Source: Nitrolancea sp040255925 (GTDB taxonomy: Bacteria > Chloroflexota > Chloroflexia > Thermomicrobiales > Thermomicrobiaceae). From it: a DNA stretch of 52,228 nucleotides. The notes under the pieces are model-generated. The model was not told the origin of the DNA, made no database searches, and was given only the letters and a program-made list of their open reading frames with translations. The position numbers and the translations under genes were made by a program. The DNA lies in the NCBI GenBank assembly GCA_040255925.1, contig JBDZVX010000004.1, positions 1-52,228 of the forward strand, read 5' to 3'. Positions 1-8,409 of the stretch are shown here, one piece after another; positions within the stretch are counted from its first letter, which is position 1; each line of letters opens with the position of its first letter.

Positions 1-270
1 GTGAACTTTGGCTGGCGCCGGAAGAGTTCCCTCATATCTCCCTTTCCTCGCTCCGAAAACGGCTGGAGGCAGCGCCGCGCTCGACGACGCAGTATATCAC
101 AGGTTGTCTCCAGGTCGCTGCTCGGCCAAGTCGCTAGTATCTCTCCAGCAGTTGGACGGCACACGGCGCGCCCCTTGCGACCGCGAAATCAGCGCCACGG
201 TTAACGGCTGAAAGCACGTTCCGGCATCCGACATGCCGGAGATCCCGCCTGGCCGGCAGAGAGGAGAGCT
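1..270. other. Left edge, no gene recognised
   Basis: The first 270 bases hold only short open frames without a convincing start or family resemblance. A ribosome site (GAGAGGAG, about 258-266) for the following permease ends the stretch. No promoter or structured RNA stands out. Confidence 0.5.
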
Positions 271-1704
271 ATGACCCAGGAACGACCCGGCGTTCGACGT
301 CAGCTTGGTGGATTCGATTTTACACTCCTGGTCATCGGCGCGGTCGTCGGGGCCGATATCTACATCGTGGGAGCGGTGGGCGCGGCCTACCTGGGTCCAG
401 CTCAACTCGTCGCCTGGTTGATCGGCGGGGTCCTTGCGGCACTGATCGCCCTGTCGTTCGTTCAGTGCGCGTTCATCTACCCGAAAGTCGGCGGCTCCTA
501 CGCATACGCTCACGAAGCATTCGGGCCGCTGGTCGGCTTTCTCACTGGATGGACACTCTATGCCGGAGCCTGGATCGGGCTTTCGATCTTTCCCCAAGCG
601 TTCGCGAACTACCTCGTCTACTTCTTCCCCAATCTCTCCCGGACGGACCGGCTGCTGGTCGAAGTGCTGCTGATCGCCGCTGTCACGGTCAGCAACCTGG
701 CTGGGGCCCGAACCAGCGCGCGCGTCAACGATATCCTGACCGTCGCCAGGCTGCTGCCGATCCTGTTGCTGATCGGTGTCGCGTTCGCCTTCGTGGCGCT
801 GCGCCCTCAAGACGCGGTTCAGCACCTGACGCCGTTCGCGCCGCTCGGCATGAGCCGGCTCGGTCCGGCGATCCTGATCATCTTCTGGGCCTACGCCGGA
901 TTCGAGATGGCGGTGCTGCCGGCCGCTGACGTGAAACAACCGCGGCGAACGATTCCGCGCGGGCTCATCGTGGGAATGATTATCGTCACCGCGTTTTATC
1001 TCCTGGCCAGCTTCTCAACCGTCGTCGCGCTCCCTTGGCCCATCGTAGCCGCCTCGCCACGGCCGCTGACCGATGCGTTCGGCGCCATGCTCACCGCAAT
1101 TGGGCTCCCAACGCGATTCGGGCAAATTGTGATGAGTCTTGGCGGGCTGATCTCGATTGCCGGGGTCTACGAGGTCGCGACCCTCACCGTCGCCCGGTTG
1201 AGCTATGCCATGGCGGCGGATGGTGTCTTCCCTGCAGCGTTCCGCTGGATTCAACCCAAGTCCGGGGCTCCCGCTATCGGGATTCTCTTTCAGGCGGCAT
1301 CAGCGCTCGTGGTCGTGCAGCTTGTTGGGATCACGGACCTGATCGCCGGTTCGATGTTCTTTCTCGGGCTCGGTTACCTGCTCACCGCGCTTGCCGCCCT
1401 GCGATTGCTCCAGCGATTCCCCGACCACGCGCTGAACGTCCCGGCACTCCGCTGGATGCTCGTGTTGGGCGGACTCGGTGGTGCATACCTTTCGCTGCAG
1501 GCACCCCCCTGGCTGATCGCGGTGGGAACCGCCACGATCCTCGCCGGCCTCGGGATCTTCAGCTGGCGCGGTGGCGGCTGGCAAACAATAGCCGAACAAT
1601 TGGCAGGTCTCAAACGGGTCGAGCAGGATCTCCTGCCACGAGTGGGCCAGCACCAGTCCTGGCTGTTACGATTTGTACGGCGCCAGCTCAGGCTGAAGGA
1701 TTGA
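271..1704 (+). CDS. APC-superfamily amino acid/amine permease
   Basis: The 477-residue product is a hydrophobic polytopic protein with about 12 membrane segments and the look of the APC (amino acid-polyamine-organocation) family. The N-terminal segment around residues 8-35 (GGFDFTLLVIGAVVGADIYI) matches the first APC helix with its glycine-rich unwound stretch that binds substrate, and a second conserved stretch (GGSYAYAHEAFGPLVGFLTG) lies near residues 74-93. The ATG at 271 has a GAGAGGAG ribosome site a few bases upstream. Length is typical for the family. It most likely imports an amino acid or amine by proton or sodium symport; the substrate cannot be read from the sequence. The 183-nt gap to glgC suggests a separate transcription unit, so no metabolic link to glycogen is implied. 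Confidence 0.85.
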   Translation: MTQERPGVRRQLGGFDFTLLVIGAVVGADIYIVGAVGAAYLGPAQLVAWLIGGVLAALIALSFVQCAFIYPKVGGSYAYAHEAFGPLVGFLTGWTLYAGAWIGLSIFPQAFANYLVYFFPNLSRTDRLLVEVLLIAAVTVSNLAGARTSARVNDILTVARLLPILLLIGVAFAFVALRPQDAVQHLTPFAPLGMSRLGPAILIIFWAYAGFEMAVLPAADVKQPRRTIPRGLIVGMIIVTAFYLLASFSTVVALPWPIVAASPRPLTDAFGAMLTAIGLPTRFGQIVMSLGGLISIAGVYEVATLTVARLSYAMAADGVFPAAFRWIQPKSGAPAIGILFQAASALVVVQLVGITDLIAGSMFFLGLGYLLTALAALRLLQRFPDHALNVPALRWMLVLGGLGGAYLSLQAPPWLIAVGTATILAGLGIFSWRGGGWQTIAEQLAGLKRVEQDLLPRVGQHQSWLLRFVRRQLRLKD

Positions 1705-1887
1705 AACCGGTAACAGCCTCTTGGCCCCAGACGATGACGAGACCCGCATTTTGCTTGACCAGGCGGGGATCGAACAACTAGAGTGGTAATAGCCGGTGGT
1801 ATCGCCATCACCGTTTACATACCGAGTCAGGCCATCGACATTGATCCAGGTCGGGCTATTGTCGGGACGTCAGGAGGGGGAACGTCG

Positions 1888-2808
1888 ATGCGCCAAACCG
1901 CGGTGATGATCCTCGCCGGTGGTCAGGGTGAGCGGCTGAGCATTCTNNNNNNNNNNNNNNNNNNNNNNNNNNNNNNNNNNNNNNNNNNNNNNNNNNNNNN
2001 NNNNNNNNNNNNNNNNNNNNNNNNNNNNNNNNNNNNNNNNNNNNNNATCGAGTTCGAAGAGAAGCCGAAGAATCCGCGCAGTAATCTCGCGTCGATGGGC
2101 GTTTATGTCTTCAACCGGGATGTCCTGCTCGATATCTTCGACGAGGCTCCCGATGGCGAGACAATGACCGATTTTGGCCAGCAGGTGATTCCCTATCTGA
2201 TCAAACACGGGAAAGCCTACGCCTACCGCTTCGACGACTACTGGCAAGATGTCGGGACCATCGAATCGTACTGGCAGGCCAACATGGCTCTGCTGGAAGA
2301 TGGGCCAGGCCTCAATCTGTACGATCCGACGTGGCGTATCCACACGCGCAGCGAGGAGCGGCCGCCGGCCAAGGTCATGGAGAACTCCCACATCTCGCGC
2401 AGCCTGCTCTCCAATGGATGCATTGTCCTCCGGGGACGGGTCGAACATTCGATCCTCTCTCCAGGAGTGAGAGTCCACGAGGGCGCGATCGTCCGGGATT
2501 CGATCATCATGACCGATACGGAGATTGGTCCAGGAGCCGTGATCGACCGGTGCATCATCGACAAGGAGGTCCGGGTGGGCGCCGGATGCCATATCGGCTA
2601 CGGGGATGACCTGGCGCCGAACTGGCTCGAACCCAAGTGCCTGAACACCGGGATCACAATCGTCGGCCGGAATGCCCTGATTCCAGCCGACACGACGGTC
2701 GGGCGGAACGTCCTGATCGGCACCGGCGTCACCGAAGACGCCTATCCAGGCCAGGACATCGCCAGTGGGGACACGATCGACCAACGCGTCGCGGCGATGT
2801 GGACATGA
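1888..2808 (+). CDS. glgC: Glucose-1-phosphate adenylyltransferase, interrupted by a scaffold gap
   Basis: This is ADP-glucose pyrophosphorylase, which makes ADP-glucose from ATP and glucose 1-phosphate for glycogen synthesis. The ATG at 1888 follows GGAGGGGG at 1873-1880 and opens with the nucleotidyltransferase signature AVMILAGGQGERL. After the run of N the protein resumes with EFEEKP and the conserved LASMGVYVF, then continues into the C-terminal left-handed beta-helix of hexapeptide repeats (for example IVRDSIIMTDTEIGPGAVID). About 272 residues are visible against a usual 400-430, so roughly 150 residues are missing and the 100 N are a placeholder. The two halves share a reading frame only because the placeholder happens to preserve it. 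It is followed by glgA. Confidence 0.9.
   Translation: MRQTAVMILAGGQGERLSIXXXXXXXXXXXXXXXXXXXXXXXXXXXXXXXXXXIEFEEKPKNPRSNLASMGVYVFNRDVLLDIFDEAPDGETMTDFGQQVIPYLIKHGKAYAYRFDDYWQDVGTIESYWQANMALLEDGPGLNLYDPTWRIHTRSEERPPAKVMENSHISRSLLSNGCIVLRGRVEHSILSPGVRVHEGAIVRDSIIMTDTEIGPGAVIDRCIIDKEVRVGAGCHIGYGDDLAPNWLEPKCLNTGITIVGRNALIPADTTVGRNVLIGTGVTEDAYPGQDIASGDTIDQRVAAMWT
1947..2046. other. Scaffold gap (100 N) inside glgC
   Basis: Exactly 100 N replace part of glgC. Comparing the residues on either side with the family's normal layout, about 450-500 bases of real sequence should lie here. The flanks share no repeat, unlike the other gap in the window. Confidence 0.95.
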
Positions 2809-2911
2809 GATCTCGATCAGGACAGGAACCGTTTGGACGTGGCAGAATTCTGAAACGCGAAGCTGGCGCGCGCACGCGATTGAGGATGACGCCCATCCCA
2901 TTGGGGGAGCC

Positions 2912-4447
2912 GTGATCGACGGAACGAATCACCAGAAGCGCGCACCGCGTATCGCTTTCCTCTCGGCCGAAGTCGCACCGCTGGCAAAGGTGGGCGGGCT
3001 CGGCGATGTAGCCGGGTCACTTCCGGTTGCCCTCCAGCGAGCGGGCGCCAGCGTGATAATCGTGATGCCCCGCTATGGATCGATCGACCTTGACCAGCAC
3101 GGCATCGAGGAGACCGGTCTCACCACGACCGTGGAGATCGGCGAGAGGACCCACTCATTCCGGATCTTCCGCCACCTGCTGCGCGGCACCGTCCCGGTAC
3201 TGCTCCTCGATAACCCAGACCTCTTTGGTGATCCACGTGTCTATATTGATGAGCGGGACCGGGAACGCTTTTTCGCGTTCTCCCGCACGGCGCTGGATGC
3301 CCTGCTCGCCGCCGGATTCCAGCCCGATGTGCTCCACTGCAACGACTGGCACACCGGCATGGCGGTTGTTCGGCACCGGGAGCTTCGCCGGCACGATCCG
3401 CGCTGGGGCAATCAGAGCAGCATCATCACGATCCATAACGTGGCGCACCAAGGGATCACCGATGTCGATTACGCCAAGCACCTCGGCTATCCGGTCGATG
3501 CCCTGATGGATGTCGAACGCGACCGCTACCCGAACACGATCAACGTACTGGCCCGCGCGATCGACAACGCCGATCTGATCACCACGGTGAGTCCGAGCTA
3601 CGCCAAGGAACTGCAAACAGCCGCGTTCGGTAATGGCATCGATCCGCTCCTGCGCCGGCGCGCTCGGGACTTGTACGGCATTCTCAACGGCATCGACATT
3701 GAGGCATTCAACCCCGCGACCGACCCCCACATTGCCGCACGGTATTCGATCGACGATCTGGCAGGGAAAGCGGTCTGTAAGCGCTGGCTTCAGGAAGAGG
3801 CAGGGCTAACCATTGATCCGGCGATACCTCTGATCGGCGTGGTCTCCCGGCTCGACGACCAGAAAGGATTCGACCTGATCGTGCAGGCGCTCGACCGGAT
3901 CATCGATTCGGGCGCGCAATTCGTCGCGCTTGGCACCGGTGATCCCCGTCACGAGGAGGCGCTTGCCTCCGCCGCGAGCCGCTTTCCGGGGTCGGCAGGT
4001 ATCTTTCTGAAATTCGACGCCGCGTTGGCCCAGCGCATTTACGCCGGGAGTGATCTCTTTCTCATGCCATCCCGGTTCGAGCCCTGCGGCTTGGGCCAGA
4101 TGATCGCTATGCGCTACGGCACGATTCCGGTGGTCCGGAAGACCGGTGGTCTGGCGGATACCGTCACGGAATGGGAAGCCGGTGCCGGTAGCGGCACCGG
4201 CTTCCTGTTCGTCGACTACGACGCGCGGGAGCTGGTGGAGGCGGTGGACCAAGCGATCACGACGTATCACGTGTCATCCCGCTGGAGGCAACTTATCCGG
4301 AACGCGATGAGCACCGATGTCTCCTGGGAGCGGTCCGCCCTCGAATACATAAAAGTGTACAATCTGGCCTTCCAAGCAGGCACTCATGTAGGCTTGGACA
4401 CCATGAAGGGAGAACGGGGAAGACATGGAGGAACGACGGCCACCTAG
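2912..4447 (+). CDS. glgA: Glycogen synthase (GT5, ADP-glucose type)
   Basis: The 511-residue product transfers glucose from ADP-glucose to the non-reducing end of alpha-1,4-glucan. The N-terminal GT5 domain carries the ADP-glucose loop KVGGLGDVAGSLPVAL (residues 26-41; usually KTGGL), and the C-terminal GT-B half has the signature PSRFEPCGLGQMIAMRYG followed by a KTGGLADTV loop. The GTG at 2912 is chosen because it places this loop at the usual distance from the N terminus; the preceding GGGGGAG lies very close to it, so the start is not certain. The open frame continues upstream into glgC, but those residues are unlike the family. The gene lies 103 nt after glgC and overlaps the next gene by 23 nt, indicating one operon. 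Confidence 0.92.
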   Translation: MIDGTNHQKRAPRIAFLSAEVAPLAKVGGLGDVAGSLPVALQRAGASVIIVMPRYGSIDLDQHGIEETGLTTTVEIGERTHSFRIFRHLLRGTVPVLLLDNPDLFGDPRVYIDERDRERFFAFSRTALDALLAAGFQPDVLHCNDWHTGMAVVRHRELRRHDPRWGNQSSIITIHNVAHQGITDVDYAKHLGYPVDALMDVERDRYPNTINVLARAIDNADLITTVSPSYAKELQTAAFGNGIDPLLRRRARDLYGILNGIDIEAFNPATDPHIAARYSIDDLAGKAVCKRWLQEEAGLTIDPAIPLIGVVSRLDDQKGFDLIVQALDRIIDSGAQFVALGTGDPRHEEALASAASRFPGSAGIFLKFDAALAQRIYAGSDLFLMPSRFEPCGLGQMIAMRYGTIPVVRKTGGLADTVTEWEAGAGSGTGFLFVDYDARELVEAVDQAITTYHVSSRWRQLIRNAMSTDVSWERSALEYIKVYNLAFQAGTHVGLDTMKGERGRHGGTTAT

Positions 4448-5543
4448 CCAGGTGCTGGCGCAACGCAGCATCGTCGACATCGACAAGATCGTGAGCGCCT
4501 TGGGCGAGGAGGAACGCGACGTCTTCTACCGTCTTTTCCAGGTTGATGTCAGCGTCGGGCACCTGGTACCGCCACCGCACATGTACCGGTGGATCGAGCG
4601 CTACTTCGGCTCGCTGGAAGCCGTTCTCAGCCAGAAGGTTGTCAAGGTCACCAACCGGCTCACGCTGGAAAATACGCTCTTCAATGAACTCCGCGCCAAG
4701 CGTCCGCTCGAAGCCCGGATTCCCGCTCAGCTCGCGGACGAGATCGCTAAGACCGCGCCGGACCCGTTTTGTGAGCCGGACCTGAATACCCCGGCGGATA
4801 CCTTCGGCCGGATTCGGGGAACACACACCGTGACGGCCAGTAACATCGCGAAGTACGATGGCTTTCACGGCGTGGTGATCTTCGAACAACACGATCCCCT
4901 CGCGTTCACCGAGGAATCGGTGGTCGACGCGGTCAGCGTCGCGCAGCGGTGGTTTGCCGAGAGTCACAAGGTCGATCCGACGGCGGTCTATCCCCTCTTT
5001 ATGTGGAACTGTCTCTGGAAGAGCGGCGCGTCGATCCCACATGGCCACGCCCAGGTCAGCCTGACCAGCGGCATGCATTACGGGAAAGTGGAGCAGCAGC
5101 GGCGGTCGATGATCGACTATCGCCAGAAATATAGCCGGGAGTATTTCGACGATCTCTTCCAGGTCCATCACGCGCTCGGACTTGGAGCCCAGATCGATGA
5201 TATCCGGATCATGGCCAACATCACGCCGCTCAAAGAGAAGGAGCTCGTGCTGCTGGCACCGGCGGTGACCACAGACCTGGCACGCGTGATGTACCAGACG
5301 CTCCACTGCCTGGTTGAGCGGCTCAACGTCGTTTCCTTCAACCTCGTCATGTGGGAGCTGCCGCTGGCCGAGACGCCGGAAGACTGGAGCGGGATGCCGG
5401 TCGTCGTCCGCATGGTCGACCGGGGCGATCCCCTGAACCGGACGTCGGACTTCGGCGCCATGGAGCTCTACGCGGCGAGCGTCGTCTCCAGTGATCCCTT
5501 CCGGGTAGCAGAGGCGCTCTGGTCCTGCCTGGGTCTGGAATAG
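4425..5543 (+). CDS. GalT/HIT-like nucleotide-sugar nucleotidyltransferase
   Basis: The 372-residue protein belongs to the HIT superfamily branch that includes galactose-1-phosphate uridylyltransferase. The catalytic His-triad-like motif is SIPHGHAQVSL, with HGHAQ at residues 206-210; canonical GalT has HPHGQ at this place. Family knowledge says the second histidine forms a covalent nucleotidyl intermediate. The start at 4425 has a GGAGAACGGGGAAG ribosome region upstream and lies inside the end of glgA (23-nt overlap). Linkage to glgC and glgA suggests that its substrate is ADP-glucose or another sugar nucleotide of glycogen turnover rather than UDP-galactose; that is inference. No galactose genes are nearby. 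Confidence 0.8.
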   Translation: MEERRPPSQVLAQRSIVDIDKIVSALGEEERDVFYRLFQVDVSVGHLVPPPHMYRWIERYFGSLEAVLSQKVVKVTNRLTLENTLFNELRAKRPLEARIPAQLADEIAKTAPDPFCEPDLNTPADTFGRIRGTHTVTASNIAKYDGFHGVVIFEQHDPLAFTEESVVDAVSVAQRWFAESHKVDPTAVYPLFMWNCLWKSGASIPHGHAQVSLTSGMHYGKVEQQRRSMIDYRQKYSREYFDDLFQVHHALGLGAQIDDIRIMANITPLKEKELVLLAPAVTTDLARVMYQTLHCLVERLNVVSFNLVMWELPLAETPEDWSGMPVVVRMVDRGDPLNRTSDFGAMELYAASVVSSDPFRVAEALWSCLGLE

Positions 5544-5561
5544 CGGCTCAGCGACGCTCCG

Positions 5562-8218
5562 GTGCATCTGCCCCACCCCGCGACCACGACACAAGAGCCT
5601 GCCGGTCGATCCACGAGGTCCCGGAGCCGCCGAGATTCGCTGCCGATCCGGGCCGCAGGGTTTCTCCTGATCTTTTCCCTTCTGACCATTGTGATGACCT
5701 GGCCGCTGCCGCTCCATGCCGGGAGTGCGATCCAGGATCTCGGTGATCCGCTCCATGAGATCTGGACCATGCGCTGGACCCAGCACCAGCTCCTGGCCGA
5801 CCCGGCGCACCTTTGGGATGGGAACATGGGCTACCCATTCCCCCGCTCGCTCCTCTTCTCCGAGCCGCGCCTGAGCACGTCGATCCTCGCNNNNNNNNNN
5901 NNNNNNNNNNNNNNNNNNNNNNNNNNNNNNNNNNNNNNNNNNNNNNNNNNNNNNNNNNNNNNNNNNNNNNNNNNNNNNNNNNNNNNNNNNCATTCCCCCG
6001 CTCGCTCCTCTTCTCCGAGCCGCGCCTGAGCACGTCGATCCTCGCTTGGCCGATCCAGCTTGTTACCGGCAACGATATCCTCACCTACAACATCATGTTC
6101 CTCTTGAGCTTCATCGTGCTCGGTACCGGCATGGCGTTACTCGTCACGGAGATCAGCGGCAGCACCGGTGCCGGGCTCCTGGCCGGGATACTGGCCGCCT
6201 TCACCCCATACCGCTACGGACATTTGAGCCATCTGAACCTGCTGAACTATGGCGGGATTCCGCTGGCGATCTGGGCGCTGATCCGGTTCGCCCGCCGGCG
6301 CCGTCCGATCGATGCCGGGCTGGCGGCGCTCTTCCTGACCGTCCAGCTTCCCGCGTCGGACACCGTCGCGCTGATGACATTGGGCATGATCGCGGTCCTG
6401 CTCCCATTCCTTCTCTGGCAGCAGCGACGGCGTCTTTCCTGGCAATTCCTCGGCGGCCTAGCAGTCGCGCTCGCGATCCCCCTGCTCGCACTCGTACCGG
6501 ATATCGTCGGACGCCTTGAAGTCGACCGCATGTATGGATTCACACGGGATCTCGACATGATCCGCGAGATGTCGGCCACACCCCGGAGCTACATCTCGGT
6601 CAGCGGGTTCAATCACTTCTGGCGCGATATCCTGCCGCACGCCTACCCCAACCCGCTTTTTCCAGGTGTGGTGGCGGTGCTGGGGGCGCTGCTGGGACTC
6701 GTCCTGGCGATCCGGCGCTGGCCCTCCTGGGTCGTCTACTGCACAGTCCTCGCCATTGGGGCGTTGATCCTCTCGCTCGGCCCGGACATCACGGTTCACG
6801 GCACGACCATCACCCTCCCCCACCGCTGGCTCTACGATTCCGTGCCGGGATTGAACGCGTTCCGCGATGTGGCCCGCTTCGGGATGGTCGTGATCCTGGC
6901 GATCAACATTCTTGCCGGGCTCGGGTTTGCCGCGGCTTGGGCACTGCTCCGGCACCGACTCGCCGGACATCGCATCCGGGTCATCGGTGGGTTGATCCTC
7001 ATCTTCCTCGTCGCAATATCGCTCACGGAATTCCGGAGCGACGTCGGCGCGTCCAAGGTGCCGCGCGATCCCGAAACCGTCGCGGTCTACGACTGGCTGG
7101 CGAAACAGCCGCGCGGGCCGGTGATCGAGTTTCCGGCGGACGGGCTCTGGACCGGGGCCGGGCCGATGCTCCGGCAGATCTACTATTCGACGCGTCACTG
7201 GCATCCGATCGTCGCCGCCCATACCAGCTTCCTCCCGGACCGGTATCTGGAGTTCCTGGTGGGGTTTCATGACAATACCAAGGCGCCATCGCTGGTCCGC
7301 CGGGAGAATGTCGGGTTGCTTCAGGATATCGGCATCCGCTACGTCGTGATCCACCGGATGACCGGGTATGACTGGCGACACGCTCTGGACGAGGCGAACC
7401 ACCTTCCCGAACTAACGCGGGTCGGAACCTTCGGCGATGCCGAGGTCTACACGCTCGATCCCAGCCACCGCACCCCGGTTGAACTACGCCTCGCCACACC
7501 GGAAACCGCGATCGCCGGACAGCCGATAATGGCCATTCTCGTTGCAAACAACCGGAACGCGATGAGCGCGATCACCACGCTAAACCGGCCGCCTCCGATT
7601 TCGGCCACCTGGTCCGCCGCGGATGGTCAAGTCATTTCGACGTCCGAACTGCCGGTGCATGTCCCGGTCATCGTGCCCGGAGGCGCTACGAACGTGCCGC
7701 TCAGACTTACCGCACCCTCTACTCCCGGAACCTACCGGCTCCGGCTGGACGCTGGCTCGCTCGCGGCTCCGCTCGAAGCGTCGATCCGCGTCGAGCCCAT
7801 GACCCTGAAAGAGACCGGTCAACCGCCGATCACGTTGCGCCGGGTCACCTGGCCGGACCGGCCGTACCACCCCGGCGACCAACTAGATCTGCTGCTCGAA
7901 TGGGACGTGCACCGGCCCGTTGATCGGAGCTACACCTACACCGCGCAGCTCCGTGGCCCGGCGCGCCAGCCGTTCGCCCAATTCGACGACCGCCCATTCC
8001 GGGACGCGTACACGACGAACAAGTGGAAGCCGGGCGAGACTATCCTGGAGTCGATTTCGATTCCGATCGGCCCGGACGTTCCCCCCGGCTCCTACCAGCT
8101 CCAGATCGCCTTCTACGATGGCTCACAACCAGCAGCGCCACGGCTACCGATCGGCCTCCCCGATGGAACAGCCGGTCCGGAAGGCACATTCGGACCGGTC
8201 GTCATTGAGAAGCCGTGA
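5562..8218 (+). CDS. Polytopic membrane protein with C-terminal beta-sandwich region (GT-C-like), split by a false gap
   Basis: If the 100-N gap and one copy of the flanking 55-bp repeat are removed, a single open frame of 834 codons results. The N terminus (GTG 5562; no clear ribosome site, 18 nt after the preceding stop) leads into a membrane helix near residues 32-52 ending MTWPLPLH, then a loop with DPLHEIWTMRWTQHQL, reminiscent of the first extracytoplasmic loop of GT-C glycosyltransferases. About 10 further helices follow. The last 280 or so residues are soluble and rich in beta-structure (VELRLATPETAIAGQPI, then GTYRLRLDAG, then GSYQLQIAFYDG), like repeated immunoglobulin-type domains outside the membrane. 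It is probably a lipid-linked sugar transferase or cell-surface assembly protein; no family name is certain. Confidence 0.75.
5836..6045. other. Assembly artefact: exact 55-bp repeat on both sides of a 100-N gap
   Basis: Bases 5836-5890 and 5991-6045 are identical over 55 bp (both begin CATTCCCCCGCTCGCTCC) and end at or start from the N run 5891-5990. Deleting 155 bases (gap plus one copy) rejoins the two reading frames exactly, and the protein then reads LSTSILAWPIQLVTG without a break. The contig ends therefore overlap and the gap is not real. Confidence 0.92.
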
Positions 8219-8288
8219 GAGCAGCCTATCCGATGACCGGCGGTAGGGGAGAGACTCGTCCGACGCGCGACGCCATGGTAGAGCATGA

Positions 8289-8366
8289 GTAGAGGAGGGG
8301 CTTGTCCTCTCTCGCAAGTTTGCTCTATGGTAGATCTTTTCGGGAGGGGACAAGCCCCTCCTCTAC
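8289..8366. repeat. 78-bp inverted-repeat element between convergent genes
   Basis: Arms 8289-8314 and 8341-8366 are complementary over 26 bp with about 3 mismatches (GTAGAGGAGGGGCTTGTCC against GGACAAGCCCCTCCTCTAC), separated by 26 bp. It sits between two genes that converge on it, so it can act as a two-way transcription terminator. Its length and unusual sequence also fit a REP- or MITE-like dispersed element. Confidence 0.75.
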
Positions 8367-8409
8367 GAATCTGGATCTGCGGTGCAAGCGCCTGTCGGAA
8401 CCGGGCGGG

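Noticed and set aside
97..939. A 280-codon minus-strand frame overlapping the APC permease
   Set aside because: It is the antisense shadow of a GC-rich gene, rich in Arg, Asp, Gln and Gly, with no start site or family resemblance.
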